DNA of 64,000 nt from Phanerochaete sordida (Eukaryota > Basidiomycota > Agaricomycetes > Polyporales > Phanerochaetaceae): the NCBI GenBank assembly GCA_019973155.2, contig BPQB01000001.1:620001-684000 (forward strand), read 5' to 3'. Each line of letters opens with the position of its first letter. The stretch's first letter is position 1. Both the position numbers and the translations under genes were made by a program. Positions 22,876 through 35,900 of this stretch are shown here, piece after piece. The notes beneath the pieces are model-generated. The model ran no database searches, was not told the DNA's origin, and saw only the letters and a list, made by a program, of their open reading frames with translations.

Positions 22876-23267
22876 ATGCAATCCTCCTTGCGCTTCAACA
22901 GCGCCCGCTTTCACGGTTTAACTTAACTGTGCCGCCGTCGTTCCATCGGACGCGGCCTGCGCAATGTTCAACCAAGGGGTTAGTTGTGGCGAAGTGACTA
23001 ATTATTATCAGGCCGAGGGGCCATAGCGTGGCTGCCGGATGGGCTGGGACGTCTCGCCGTGTGCATTCGTGCGCGGCGATCGGACTGGGGCCTGCCCTCT
23101 CGTGCGTTCGTCTTCGGCGTGCGTGCGACGGGTGCGGTGGCTAGTGCTCACAGGATTTCAACAATCCGAACCAAAGCGCTTCAACTGCGAGGAGAATTGT
23201 ATCGATGAATCTGTTGTACTACTGCATAGACAAATACATCGCGTGTACTCATTCATCCTTTGTGTGC
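22876..23267. other. convergent 3' intergenic region
   Basis: Separates the 3' ends of MET6 and the 2H phosphoesterase gene. A/T-rich patches (AATTATTATCA near 23000) are likely 3'-end signals. No gene seen. Confidence 0.6.
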
Positions 23268-24522
23268 TTAGAGTGCGATGCTGCCGACCGAGACGTATTC
23301 GCCTTCTGGTCCCCAACTCCCCATCTCGCATATCTGGATCTCGTCGACTGTGTATTCCCCGAGGTTGACTTCGACAGGTGTTGTCTTTCGCTGTCGCTGC
23401 TCGCGCTCAACCTCTGCGACCTCTTGTGTTCGCATCTTGATAGCTTCGAATGCCGGCGTCGACAAGAGAGCAGTGTAGGAGAACGGCGCGCGCCCGCTCG
23501 TCGGCCTCGGACGTCGGTAGACCGTGTTCAACACGGTACAGTGCAGCTGGACATCCATCGCATCAGCCCTGCCCACGTCTCGCGCGCCGACGCACCTTCA
23601 GCGGGCGCCGCTCGTCGACGACCAGCCCCGCCTTGCGAAACTCCCCACTAACAAACTCTACACACCACACCACCAAATCAGCCACGCCCTTTCGCCCGGC
23701 GCACACAAGCACAAATCGAACGCACCAGCGACGCGCCTCAGCACACGCGTGCCCTCGCCGCCGGGCGCGGGGCCCGCCCACAGCACGTGCGCGCGCGCGG
23801 GGTCGCCGCCGTCGGGGCGCATGACGTCGACGCGCTCGAGCGCGACGCGCAGCGGCGCCCCGCCGAGGAGCGTGCGCACGCGCGGCGCGAGGGCGTGCAG
23901 GAGCGCGAGCGCTGCGTCGAGCGTGCGTTGCGGGGCCGCCGCGTCCTGCGAGGCGTCCGAGGTGGTTGCGGCGGGCGGGGGCGCGGGTGCAGGGGAGGCG
24001 AGGGACATGACGCCGAGCGTGAGGTGCAGCCGGCGCGGGGCGATGACGATCGACGCGTCGAGCCCGGGGACGGCGGGCGCGCTCGCGAGCAGCGCGCGCG
24101 TGAAGGCGGAGACGCGGTCGCGCAGCTCGGGGTGGTGGCCCTGTCGCAGATGCAAATGCGCATGAGATGGCTGGCCTCCAGATGCGCGAGGATGAAGCGT
24201 ACCAGGGGCATCGAGAGGACTGCACGGCGTGCGTCTGGTTGAGCGCTGGGTTGGCGCGAGCGATGAGAGGAGGTTGCTTACAATGTGTCAGCGGAGGCTT
24301 TGGCTCGCGTTGCTGATGAACAGGAGCACTTGGCCCGCCGTGAGCGTCGTTCTGGGCGTCGGGTCCGCCATATTGTGCGGGTGCGCCGCCGCGATTACCT
24401 CCGCGACCACCTCCACGTCCGCGGCCGCGTCCGCGCCAGTTGCCACGCCCCGTGGTGCCTCTACCTGGCGCTGACGGCGCGGAGTATGCAGAAGGGTCAG
24501 TATCAGCAGTCGTACTTGCCAT
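23268..24522 (-). CDS. AKAP7/ASCC1-like 2H phosphoesterase with RGG N-terminus
   Basis: Exons 24522-24282, 24219-24203 (17 nt), 24140-23726, 23657-23596 and 23546-23268 give 337 residues. The first 80 residues are Gly/Arg-rich (GRGNWRGRGRGRGGGRGGNR), an RGG-type RNA-binding or low-complexity region. After splicing, THFLSMPLGHHPELRDRV opens the 2H (AKAP7 / 2'-5' RNA ligase-like) domain. Both catalytic HxT motifs are present: RLHLTLGVM at about residue 123 and LHCTVLNT at about 247, the second created exactly at the last exon junction. The C-terminus ICEMGSWGPEGEYVSVG fits the family. Such domains bind or hydrolyse 2',3'-cyclic or 2'-5' nucleotide linkages, and ASCC1 acts in alkylation repair and RNA processing. 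Which role applies here is unknown. The AKAP part of human AKAP7 is not implied. Confidence 0.82.
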
Positions 24523-24737
24523 GGCTATACGATAGTATGCAGAAAGTGCAGCAGGTAGTTGTAAGGTTCGCGCTCCACTGATCACGAGCATGGGAGTAGC
24601 TCTGGAAGACTACACTTTCCTATCTGGTGCACGCTCACAACCAGCGGGCTTCATGCGACTCAGGTACTAACCCACACCTTTTCTCTTGGGAAGGATACGT
24701 TACAACCATGTATTCAAGGGCATTATTGACCAAATTA

Positions 24738-25518
24738 CATGACAGCAGTAATAGCGCGACGAAACGCTACGGGAAGGCAAAAAATTGAGGGGTACGACAG
24801 CCCAAGAGTAGTCTGAATCGAGTTCTCCGAGGCGCGAAGCCCCAGAGACCGCGAAGTGAACTGAAGGAGAGACGCAGGCTGCCGCTGCGACACCTGCTCA
24901 CCATCCCTGCGGGAGCAGAGCCTGAACCTCGAAAGGCGAGCTCGAAGTCCGACGCTGCCGCCGCGAACGATCATCCGCGGCTTAGTATCGGCTGGCTCAG
25001 TGCGAGTGGCACCCAGGATGCAGCCCTCGCCGTGCAAGGCACGCATCCATGGCTGGTGGCTGTGTAGCCCGGCGGCGCCAGGGGCGCAGCGGGATGCGAG
25101 TGTCGGCGCGCAGAACGGCGCACAGCGCGTCTCCCCGGTCCCTGCGACGTTTTCAAGGCCTTGTCCCCGGTGGACCTCGCGCTTCCGGGGGCTTGCGGAC
25201 CCGGACCCGGCGGGCTCGCCCCGCGCGCGAAAGGGCGAGGGCCATTGGGCGCGCAGGGGATCTTCGCCCGTGCGGGCGGCGAGCCGGCCTGGTTGCTGGT
25301 ACGTCGCGCCGTCCGTTGGGACGGGACCCGGCTGGAGTCGATCGAGAGGGACTGGGATGCTCAGACCTTAACCCGCTCGCGAGGGCGGACGCGCGGGGGC
25401 GTCCTGTGCGGGGCGAGCATCGCGGTTTTTGGGCTGTCGTGGCGGGAGCAAAGCGTGCTGCCCGGAATTTATATGCGCTGGGGTGCGCCAAACAAGCCAC
25501 AACAACGCCCGAGCCGTG
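24738..25518 (+). repeat. ~800-bp dispersed repeat, copy B
   Basis: Inverted relative to copy A (15358-16165), about 8.6 kb away. It starts near TACATGACAGCAG, runs through AAAAAATTGA and CCAAGAGTAGTCTGAATCGA, and loses similarity after CAACAACGCCCGA. A GGAATTTATATGC TATA-like site is kept in both copies. No protein is conserved, although an open frame crosses it. Confidence 0.75.
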
Positions 25519-26220
25519 CTTGGGCGAGCCGCGACGGTCTCTCTGGCCTCTTGCGCTTCCTGCTTTCGCTGACGAGCACCCTAACCTCGTATCCCCAGCT
25601 CGCGGGCACGCCATATGCGATACGCTGCAGATAATTTATCTGAACAAACCGAGTGCGCGCCCGTCGCCCGACAAATGCTCTACACGCCTCAACTCAGGGG
25701 CGCCTCCTCCCGCGCCGCATGCAGCTGAGCCGCCGCCGCTGCATCCGCCACCCTCACCGCCACGCGCCAAGCCTTCTCTGCGCCGGCGTCCTGGCAGGCG
25801 TGCCAGGAAGGGGCCAGGCGCACCGCCCGCGATGGCCTCCCGCCGATCTGCACGAAAGCGCCCTGGCGCGCCTGGACGCCAAGATCCGTGCTCCGCGCTC
25901 CGTCGTCTCCCTTCGAGAGTGTTATGGAACCAGCGAGAGTCCCGCCGGTGCGTCGGGGGCGCCACACGGATGATGCTCGGAGGGAACGTCTAGTGGTCAT
26001 TATGGGGGGCGTAAGGGGCCAGCGGGGGCGCATACTGTACATGATCCGCACTGTGGTATTATAAAGCGACGTACTACACGGGGGGCCGTACATGGGCAAG
26101 GACCGACGGCGAAGAGGAATATAAAGTGTGCTGGCCTAGAATCACAATAGATGTACAACATAATGCGTAAAAATGCGTGTAGAGCGAGAGAAGAGGGGGG
26201 CGAGGGGGGCAGGAGCGGGA
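25519..26220. other. intergenic, no supported gene
   Basis: Downstream of the DUF2985 gene (which reads leftward) and right of repeat B. GC-rich with short frames on both strands and no motif. ATAATG/TATAAA patches near 26060-26160 may serve mRNA 3'-end formation. Confidence 0.5.
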
Positions 26221-28644
26221 CTACCGCCCCCACGGGTTCGAGCGTCCGACAAGCTCGGACGCCGCGGGCACGGTCATCGACTCCGCAATCGGCACGGAGC
26301 GCGCGCTGTGCATGGTGCCGACGGACGCGCGGTCGCTGGGCCAGGTGCTCGCGGCGGACGCGCGCTGCTGCTGCTCGGGCTCGAAGCGCTCCGAGATGCG
26401 CGACATCTGGCGCGGGACGGCCTCGCGCTTCGGCGGCGTCTCGGGCGGGCGCAGCTCCGCGCTGCTGTTGTTCCCGTTGAAGACGTAGTCCTTGCTCAGC
26501 GGCGAGTCCTTCGCGTGCGGCGAGCCCTTCGTCGCGAGCGTCGGCGTCGAGTCCGACGTGCCCGACGTCAGCTCTGGCACGCCCGGCAGCGTCTTGGGCG
26601 TGTCGGCGCCCTCGCCCGTCAGCTGCGGTGGGATGGCCGGCTTCTCCATGGCGAGTGCTGCGCGCAGGCGCTGCTCCACTTCTTCGTGTCTCCGGGTCTT
26701 CTTCGCGCCCCACCAGATGAATACACCGGCAAGAATGCCGCACACCTGCGCAGCACGTCAGCAGCTACTCCATGGAGTCAACGGGTCATCGTGTACTTAC
26801 GAAGGCTGCGGGAAGAGTCGTGGCTGTTGTCCAGGCGGGCCGTTGGAAACGATCCATACTCCACATGCAGGCACTGAGCATGCACTGGAAGAGAGAGTTC
26901 AGGTCGTTCATGATGCAGATCCACAAAGCGAGGCTAGATGAACGATGTCAGGACATGTCTTTGTAGCCGAAGGCCCTTAACTTACTCAATCGGAAACGCC
27001 CTGTGAGTCGTCGTTCCATGGGGCCGGTACCAGGTCATCGACTGCATGAATTTGTGTTGCTCTGCGGGCCAACCTGTCAGCATTGCTCCATAACACCGGA
27101 GGTCGCAGACGTACGGTAGTGCAGGTCGGCCTGCTCCTTGTCTGTCAGGACATGAATGTGGTTTTCGTCGTATAGGGGATCCGGAAGGTCGTTATTGTCG
27201 TAAAGATCAGGTATGCCCGCCGCTGCGCGGCGTTTTATGGTAACGCGCTGATAATGCCATATCTTGGTTATCCCTGTAGATGGGAATTCCGTTTCCGTTT
27301 AGCAAGGCGGCGAGCGCACGCGCGTGTGAATATGACGTACGCCAAGTGTCTAGGGCGCGGAAGGGTATGAGACCGATACTGGTCACCGTGAATAGACCTA
27401 GGGGACGTGAGTACGGAAAATGCAGGGCGTATGCGGGGGAGGCGTACCAGTCTCGATTTGTTGGCAGAGCTCGACCCAGAAACCTTGTGTATTCGAGTTA
27501 TGGCAGTCGATGAACTTAGCCAGGAAGAATACGATTCCTGTGCCCCAGAACACTACGCGCTATACTTAGTATTGTGGAATGGTACGATGCATCAGACCCA
27601 CTCACCAACGAGGAAACCGTAGATTGATACAATGACCTGCCGACAGAAATTGAATCAGCCTCGCGGACGTGCCGGTGAGATCGCCCGCACTTACACCCAT
27701 GGCTGCGAGGATAGTCAGCATATGTTTCATGAACACGCGCGCGACATGTACTCACGAGTTTTCATGAAAGCCCACACGCCCTTGGCAATTCGCCGGTACT
27801 TGTCGCGTCTTGAAAGGACATCGTCGACATGACGGTCTAGGTTGTCTTCGTGCATCTGGCCCTTCTCCGCGTCGGATGTCCGGTCCCGGTTGGGCACATC
27901 CGGGAGGACTACGGTGCATTTCCGTGAATACCAGTCGAGCGGGGGTCTGCGCCATATTTAGCATGTTCTGCGGACATAGACACTGCAGCACTTACATGAC
28001 GATCGCATTCGCTGCGTTCTGTAATGTCGATACCGTTGCAATGGCAGGATCTGGCGAAATATTGTTCGTTGGCAGGTCAGGGGACGCAAGTGAAGGGGCG
28101 TACCTATCACGTCAAGGTGCTCCACTATGTCATCCTCGTGGTGTCCATCGTCCACATCTCCGTCGCACTCGCTCAAAGCAGTGCCTATGCGCCCAAAATG
28201 GCCCGGCTCTCCACGGTAGATGACGTTCTCTGCAGAGCCCTGCAGCGAGACCTGGTCTGTGTGCCGCTGGCCGTCGGCGGTGAGGTAGTCTCGCGCGGGC
28301 TCTTTGCCGCGCATCGTCGAGGGATGCTGGTGCTGGAAGTACGTGTCTGACCGTTTGCGGCTCATGATGTGTGTCTGGACCTTGCTCGCGGAGAGCCGGG
28401 GCGACATCGGGGGGCTTGCTGGCGACACATCGCCCAACGCGGTGGTGTGCGAACGTGGGCGCGCATGGCCGCTGGTTTCCGCGCGGGGGGAGAGCTGGGG
28501 GGTGGCGGGCGTCGGCGGGGCCTGTGTCCTGGGGCTGCCGAGGACGGTGGCGAGGGAGCGCGAGCGGGGCCGTCCAACGCCGCCGGGTGTGTAAGCGTCC
28601 GGGAGGGTGTTGTACTGGCCGCGCTTGACGCGGACGGAGTGCAT
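26221..28644 (-). CDS. DUF2985-type multi-span membrane protein
   Basis: Eleven exons: 28644-28104, 28050-27996, 27946-27756, 27702-27695 (8 nt), 27636-27606 (31 nt), 27552-27448, 27397-27341, 27273-27115, 27061-26986, 26933-26801 and 26745-26221, giving 626 residues. Residues 1-180 are Ser/Pro-rich and disordered. An amphipathic lead (DVLSRRDKYRRIAKGVWAF) precedes the first hydrophobic helix at about 263-290. Landmarks of the fungal family follow: FWVELCQQIETGLFTVTSIG, LPDPLYDENHIHVLTDKEQA, TWYRPHGTTTHRAFPIDLAL and AWTTATTLPAAFVCGILAGV. The C-terminal 150 residues are a cytosolic-looking tail. Function is unknown; a plasma-membrane or organelle membrane location is inference. Every junction restores a conserved block, including the 8-nt microexon. 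Confidence 0.83.
27695..27702 (-). other. 8-nt microexon in the DUF2985 gene
   Basis: CCATGGGT between a CTCGCAG acceptor and a GTAAGT donor. Joining exon 3 directly to exon 5 shifts frame; including the microexon yields WAFMKT-PMG-VIVSIYGF without a stop. Confidence 0.7.
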
Positions 28645-29935
28645 GACCTGGGGAGGGGGGCGGGGGTCGGGAGGTCAGCTGGCGTGAATGAACGTGAGGA
28701 GGCGTGTTAGCGGAGGTCGTCGTCGCGGGTTAAGAGACGAGTGCATGGTAAATTGATATTTTGTGCGGAGGTGGAGTGCACTCAGGTTAGGTACAAACAG
28801 ACGCCACGCCCAACGCCAAGGCTCGTGCCGGCGCTTGTGCTATGTCATAGGGGCGACCGGCCGCGAGTCTCCCAAGCTGCCCGCGCCCCTCCGCAGCCGT
28901 AAGCACACTTGCGTTTATTCATCCGCCCTCAAGCACGATCGCCATGGGGCTCATTTCCGAGGACAACAGGGGCTAAATCTCCGTCGGACCTTCAACAGAG
29001 CACAAGGGCGTGATAAGCAGCCGCGGCAAGCCTTCGTAAGGCGGATGTAGCTGTGTGAATTTTGCTGACCCCGGGAGCCTTATGCGGAGTTCCTTCGTGG
29101 CAATGGCGAACCCTAAGTCATTGCAGATTGCAGTCGTCGTTGCTGGCATCTGCAGTGCACACCCCAGCGAATCTCCCAGAACGAGTCAAACCATGTACAG
29201 CGCCCGGCGCGAGCTCTCGATGTTCCTGGAATTTCAGCACCGCGCCCGTGATTCACGACGATCGGAATGATCTGGCAGAATCTCGCAAGGAGATTTGTCT
29301 GCGGAGAGGCAAAATGGCCGTCATGATATCCGTACGACCGGACGATGCACGGTGTCGCGATGCGCGACTGATCGTGCGCGGCACGAGAGCACGAGGCGTC
29401 GGCGCTGTCGCCAGTCGGACGTGCTACTGAGGCCATGTTTTCGTTCAGAATTGTATGAACCTCTCGCTCCATAAGCAAGCCTCGCAAAACCACAGCTCAG
29501 TGGGCGCTGCAAAACCTTCAATGCCTGTTGATGAGGCTAAAGCCTAACGGGCCTCGGGTACGTCGACTCGGAAGGCGGTCAGGAGCGCACTCCGACCCGC
29601 TCAAAAGGCACTAGCAAAGGTCCCGGCCGCCGCGAACCTGTCGCGCAACCGTTAGCCTACTCTACGACTGCGCCAAGCCCAGCTCCAAGGTTCAACACCA
29701 TCACCACTTTACCGGCGCATGCATCCAACCTGATAAACGGCATACTGGCCCACTCCTGTTCGCTTCCGAGTATTGCTGTTATATTCCGCATTAACGAGAA
29801 GGTAAGAGATAGCACTATAGTAGCAGGGAGTCAGAGATTGAACGATGCTCGAGCGACGGGCGGGCCGTCTCTGGCGTCTCGGGGCGTGTAGAGGCCACGG
29901 ACGCTGCGGTCTGCTGCACATTAAATACACGACGA
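28645..29935. other. 1.3-kb intergenic gap
   Basis: Promoter and leader side of the DUF2985 gene and 3' side of the FMP27-type gene. I see no coding exons, tRNA or repeat that I can support. Confidence 0.5.
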
Positions 29936-32900
29936 TCAACGAGGCAAAAATAGACGCACCGACGCCGAACTCGTGGAATCCACGCTACTCCGCGTTTGCG
30001 ACGTCGACCGGCGCCGCTTGAAGACCCGCAGGAGCTGTCGCTTCGGCTTTCGCGCTGCTGGCTCAGGTGCGCGCGGGGGCTCGTCCAGGGCGACAGGCTC
30101 TGGCTCCGCGGTCAGGCCGAGCGCGCCCACGGACAGGTTCTTCTCCTTGTCGTACAGCCCGTCTTTCTCCCGCTCCTTGTTCGACACCGTCGAGATCGTG
30201 CGCAGCCGCTTCGGGAGGCCGGGGATGAGCGAGTGCTGCCGCGTCTGGAGCGGCGGCGTGCCGTTCGCACGCGGGCTGTGCTGCGGCTGCGCGTGGTGCC
30301 CGCGCGAGACCCACTTCGTCTTCGAGATGATCTCGCGCGCGACCGGGAGCACCGGCACGAGCGGCTGGTTGAACGCCATCTTGACCCAGCCCTTCCAGTT
30401 CTTGCCCGACGGGATGAACTGGTCGACGAGCTCCTCGAACTGCGCCCGTCAGCACGTGCACAGCGCAAAACAAATGCCAGCACGACTCACGCTCCAGGTC
30501 TGGTTCCGGTACTCGAGGTCGCGCGTCCGGATCCGGGCATCGCGGCAGAGGAACGAGTTCTCCTTCATGATGCTGAGCACCAGGTTCAGGCTCGACACCT
30601 TCACCCACACGAACGTCTTCTGCGACGAGCGCGTCTTCATCAGCGCCGCGTCGTCCGTCTCCTGCCGGCGGTGCGCGGACATGCGCGAGTCGTCGCGCGC
30701 CAGCGGCCCCGGCGCGCCCGCGCCGAGCGCGTCCGTCGAGCGCGTCCGCTGCAGCTTCGGCGGGACCGCGAGCGCGTCGAGCGGCGCGCGCGCCGCCTTG
30801 CGCAGGTCCGTGAACGAGCGCGACGCGGGCGTCTTGCGCAGGCCCGGCACCGCGAGCGTGTTCTCGCGCGACGGCGACGGCAGGTCTGCGGACGCGCGCC
30901 GTGCGGGTCGCGGCGCAGCCCCGGTCGGCGTGCCCGCCGTCGGCGTCGGAAGCGGGCTCCGGAAGGCGACGGGCGAGGACGGCGCCGATGGGGGCAGGTG
31001 CAGCTCCTCTGTGTCAGGCTCCGGCGTGTCGTCCCCCGCAGTCTGTCGCCGCCTGCGCGCGGGCCATACGTACTCCATGATGCGCCGGCCGACTCGGGTG
31101 TCGATCTGCAGGCGCATGGGGTGCAGCGTGAGCTCGAAGCCCTGGTAGATGGTGATGCCGCCGACTGGGGGCAGGACGGTCCATTCGGCTACGCAGAACA
31201 GTTTCCGCTGGCGACGCCACGTCATAAGTCCGCAGATCAGGTGCATGACACAAAATGCTCACCTTGACAAGTGGATGATTGGCCGGCTCGTCGTGTTTCG
31301 TCAGGATCTCAGTCCACTCTGCGTCCGCTGCGCCGTCGAACGCCTGCAAATCACCGATTAACAGGTCGTTGACCGTCGAACTGTCTTGTCTGTTGAGCCA
31401 ACGGAAGTCGATGTCGCGTACCGCCAGCTTAGCAAGCAACTGATCGTGGCGGTCAATCATTCGCCATGAGATCTCTGAGGACGAGGCGTGGAACAGCAGC
31501 GCCGACTTTTGCGCCGCGAGGCCGTCTGCTTTGTCTTGCGCCAGCTTGATGGCCTCAAATACATAGTCGAGCTCCTCCGCAAGAAGCAGGATGTGAGCCT
31601 CGATCTTGAGCTTCTCGACCTGCCCCAAGTCCCCGTGGCCCTTGAGCTTTCGCTCAGCTTCGCGTCGCGTTTCCACCGCGAGGCGAAGGCGGGACTGGAG
31701 CTTGGCAACGACGTCGGCGGCAGAAGACAAGTTCGTGAAGTCGTAGCTGAAGAGCATCTTCCCCAGCCTGTCGGCCCGCATCTTGTGCGCTGCGTCGGAG
31801 AACAGGACGAGATTCGTGACGATGTGTGATATCGCTTGGAAATGGCGGTCGTTCGCAGTGACGGTGAACCTGGGGACGTGAATCCGGACAAGATCCTATC
31901 ATGACATCGGTGAGTCATGGTGGCTATATTCAACAACAGCTAGACTTACGTTCTGGCTCTCCAGATGGTTGACGCTCTGGTCATCAGAATCAATGCTCTT
32001 CCGGGTCACAGAATTGACGTTATTCTGCAGCCGCAGACGATTGAACTTGTCGTACTGCAGCGTGGCATCCGTCTGAGGTACGAGCCTGTCGAAGTCGTTC
32101 GTGCCGCACTTCAGATCTATGAGGACCTCGAGAGGGACTACGCCCTGGCCAAACTTGTTGACAGAGGACGGAGAGAACGCTTGCAGACCAGTTAGCGAGG
32201 CGAAGTTCCTGTCGCAGCATGTCAGCAAACGCGCAGGGTCAAACTCAAATGCAGCTCACCTGCTCATGACACGTCCGCTGACAGGGTCATCGACGTTTGC
32301 ATCGTCCAGAATGTGGTACGACTGCAGCTTGCCTTGCACCGCAGCCAACACACATACAGCCTCGCTGCTTGCCTCGCTCCGCAGCACGATTTGAGGCTTC
32401 AGCAGCAGGCAGAAGTGTGCTTTACTCAAGGAGACTCCTTCTGACCAACCCTTGAGCGGATCCTTGGTATCGGGATGTTGCGTGTTGGGCTCAGTTGTGA
32501 CTTCTACAGACGTTCTTGGATCGTGGTCTCCGACACCTAGCATCTTGCGGACGGCCTGCGCGGCTGCCTGGGCACTCGCAGCAGCGGTCGAGCCTCGGCG
32601 TTTTCCTTCCTCAGCTTCGTGTTGGAGATTAGCCATAGCCGCCAGGGCCTGGTCTCGAATGAGCTTGACAGCTCTACGTCTCGTCAGCGGCGAAATCGCC
32701 CAGGACAAAGGCCGAACGCACCGGTTGGCCATGTGGTACTCAAAACCGCGCCGAGAGCGAGAGCAGTGGTAGTATTGCATCATTATCTACAGAAGGTCAG
32801 GTCGGTATCGTGAAAGGACAGACTGGAAAAGGGCTCACATCGCGGATTATATTATCCAAATAGAGATTAGGGCAGTGTACTTGGTAAACATTATCGAAAT

Positions 32901-35900
32901 TCGCCCAGTCGCCAGGGCTTACGGAGTCAGCAGGCATGTAATAAGTTAATGGTCCAGCGTGGATTGCGCTCTGAGATTGCGCGTCCACCTTCTTCAGGTG
33001 TGTGATGTAGTCCTGGAGCAGTGAAATCATGTACTTCGTGTCGACGGTCGACTTCTACGATTGTCAGGACTTAAAGGTGAGTACGGTCATTGCACGATGA
33101 ATGAGTGGGCGTACATTGTGAGTTGGCATATCTGGTGCGCATGGATCGATACCGTTCGCCAGCTGGGCCTGGAGGTTCTTGATCCGCTCCTCCGCAATCG
33201 CCATTTGAACACAGGGAACGGCTGCAGCGCATCGATCAGCGCAAAGCACATCAACACAGGGGGAAACATACAAGCTCCCTTGCCAAGGAAACACTCGTGA
33301 CTATCTTCGTCGCCGAATTTCGTGTACTCCACGCGGTCCTTCATCTGGTTCGGATAATGACGCTTGAAGTACATGAAGCGAGGGCAAGACCCCGCCAGGA
33401 GATGATGCAAGGTCGGTTCGCTGCTGGGGGTCCAGTTCAGCTCGATGAAGTCGTCCATATCGATCCAGTCGTCACCCGGAGGAGTGACAGGGATGCCTTC
33501 TCGCTTCCGGTATCTGCTCTCAATCTGCGAAGGGTCTAGCGGGACGCGCTGCTTGAGAGGTTCTGGAAAGACGGCGAGTACGGTCTTGAGTTCCATGTCG
33601 TTCAGCACCACCTCTACCGCGTAGAACGGCTTGTGAGCGACCGTCTTGCTAGTCCCATCAGGCTTGATGATGACACTCTCCTGAGCACGCTGATGCATGT
33701 CCGCGGTGAAACTCCCGACGCAGGCTTTCACGCCTACGAACGGTGTCACGCCATCTGTCCACGCGTCTCGACTCTGGTCCATGTAGACGTGCGATAGGAA
33801 CAGTTGAGGGAGGTCGATGCGGTACTTGATCGTGGCGAGATGTTGGCCGAACTTGGGTGACAGGGGCCGTTTATGCTTGTAGCGACGACCTTGGCGGATG
33901 GGCATGGACTTGCCGTCAAAGAGCGTCCACCAGTCCCAGAAATGCGCGAAAACGGAAGACGACAGGTGGATGCTGCTGCGCTTCGACGCCGCCTTTTTAT
34001 TGAGCGCGGAAGTGAGAGAAAGCGCGAGGTGGATGAAATCAGATCGGAAGCCAGCATACGAGTCTTCCATGCTCTGGCACGGGCTTCAGTATCAGATACA
34101 GGAAAAGGAAGAGAGCGACTTACGTTGACTAGAGGTTTGCCAGCTTTCTTCTCAAGCTTGACCGCGAAATGAGGTTTGGAGTCGAAGAAGCGACATTCAC
34201 GATGGAAGGCATCGCCGGTACACATGATACACTCCGAGTTGCACGACCGCTCGAGAGAAATACCCACGCCGAATCTTGAGCCTCCGCCGAACTTGGCGAC
34301 GATCTTGCGAGACCGCCGCGGGGCTTTGCGGAGCCGGGAAGTATATCGTTTCCAGTGGGAGGATGGATCGTCTTGGTCTATAGGAGAGGACATGGCGGAT
34401 GTCTCTCCATAAGATTCATCCACGCTGCACCGACGCATCAGGCCGATAGACTCCAGAGGACAAGAGAAGACGTACTTGGGGACGATAAACATGAGATTCT
34501 CGCTCGTCACCTGGATCAGTTCTTTCTCAGGGTTTGGATGGTTGATTCTGAGAGTAGGGCTGCCCTCCCAACATAGTGCAAAGCCCGCACCAGGACCACG
34601 GAGTGCATATGGATCATGTGAGCCTGGAGCAATGTCAGCATATTTTCAGCGCTATATGAGACGTTCGCACCTTTCATGTGTAAATGGACCTCATTCGCAA
34701 AGGTAACGCGGAACCTCCAGTGGAACACTAGTCGTAGCTACTGTGTTGTCAGCAATGCCGATTCGACGAGATTTCAAGAATGCTTACTTTGTCCCAGAAA
34801 CCAATCGCAGGCGAGCTGTCTCTTGGCGCATGTGAAAGTGTGTCCACCACGCGCATAATGTCCTGCGTGACAGGCCCGTAGCTGACGCCCCACGCGAAGT
34901 CGGTGACATCGTCAGTGTTGACGCTGATGTGCGGGTGCGCGTAGGTCTTGACGGGCATGATCGTCTTCGGCACGGTGATGTACAGCGGTGACGCGCCGTG
35001 GAGGCCGCTGTGAGGCCGCACGATCGCGCAGTCGACCCACTCCACCGACTCCTCCGTGCCCATCTCCTCGGCGATGACGATGTCGCTGTCGAAGACGAGG
35101 CCGGCGTCTCCTATCTTCGACGGCGCCGGGATGTTCAGCAGCGGGAGCGGGTACTCGCGCGACGACAACCGCAGGCCGGACACGGAGAAGTTGAGGTGCA
35201 TCGGGATCAGCAGCGAGTACTCCATGTCCTTCGGCATCCCGCCGCCTTCGCGGTACAGGAAGTCCGGAAGCCCGCCGACGGTGAATGACGGGCCCGCAAG
35301 CCTGAGGTTCAGGTCGTCGAACTTCAGGCGGAACATTGGCGGCACAGACTCCGGCTTGACAATTGGCACGAGCTCATCCTCGAGGTCATCGTACAGCGGA
35401 GCCTTGATCCGCAGCCTCCTGCAGTCCATCTCCTGTTGTCGTTTCTGTTGAACACTCGCCTGCTTGAACCGCGAGACCCACGTCCCAGAGTGGACTTGGT
35501 TGAGTCGGTAGCGCGCTTCCTCGATGGAGATCGTGTGCTCGGGTGTGAACTGGAACTCGGTCTGCACACCCGAGGCCGGATGTGCCTCTCCTCCGTTGGC
35601 AACCACGATCGCGGCCGCCTTAGCTTCGAATGCGTCGTCGCGCTCTGAGCGCAAGCGCGCGGCCTCGAAGCCGGTCCGCCAGATGAGGCTGAGCCGCGTC
35701 TCGAAGGGCTCGTCCACCGCCTCGGCGCAGAGGCAGCCTAGACGGAGCGAGATGTTGGGCACGATCTTCGCGTCCTCGGCCTCAGGCGTGTGCGGATTGT
35801 AGAAGTGTCCGGAGGGGATCATGTGCACGAGATGCTTCATGGACTTGATGCTCACGTTGATGTCGAGGATGAGATCGGCAAGGACGTAGTCGAAGGGTAT

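Noticed and set aside
24523..24591. Upstream Met at 24591 for the 2H phosphoesterase
   Set aside because: It would add 23 residues with no family support; the Met at 24522 directly precedes the typical low-complexity N-terminus.
24971..25993. Possible gene across repeat copy B
   Set aside because: The frame is not conserved in copy A, has low-complexity Arg/Pro composition, and overlaps a non-coding repeat.
32839..32932. Intron inside FMP27 exon 9 starting at GTAAGC after PADS
   Set aside because: Splicing there would delete the WANFDNVYQVHCPNLYL block, which matches the family, so read-through is preferred.
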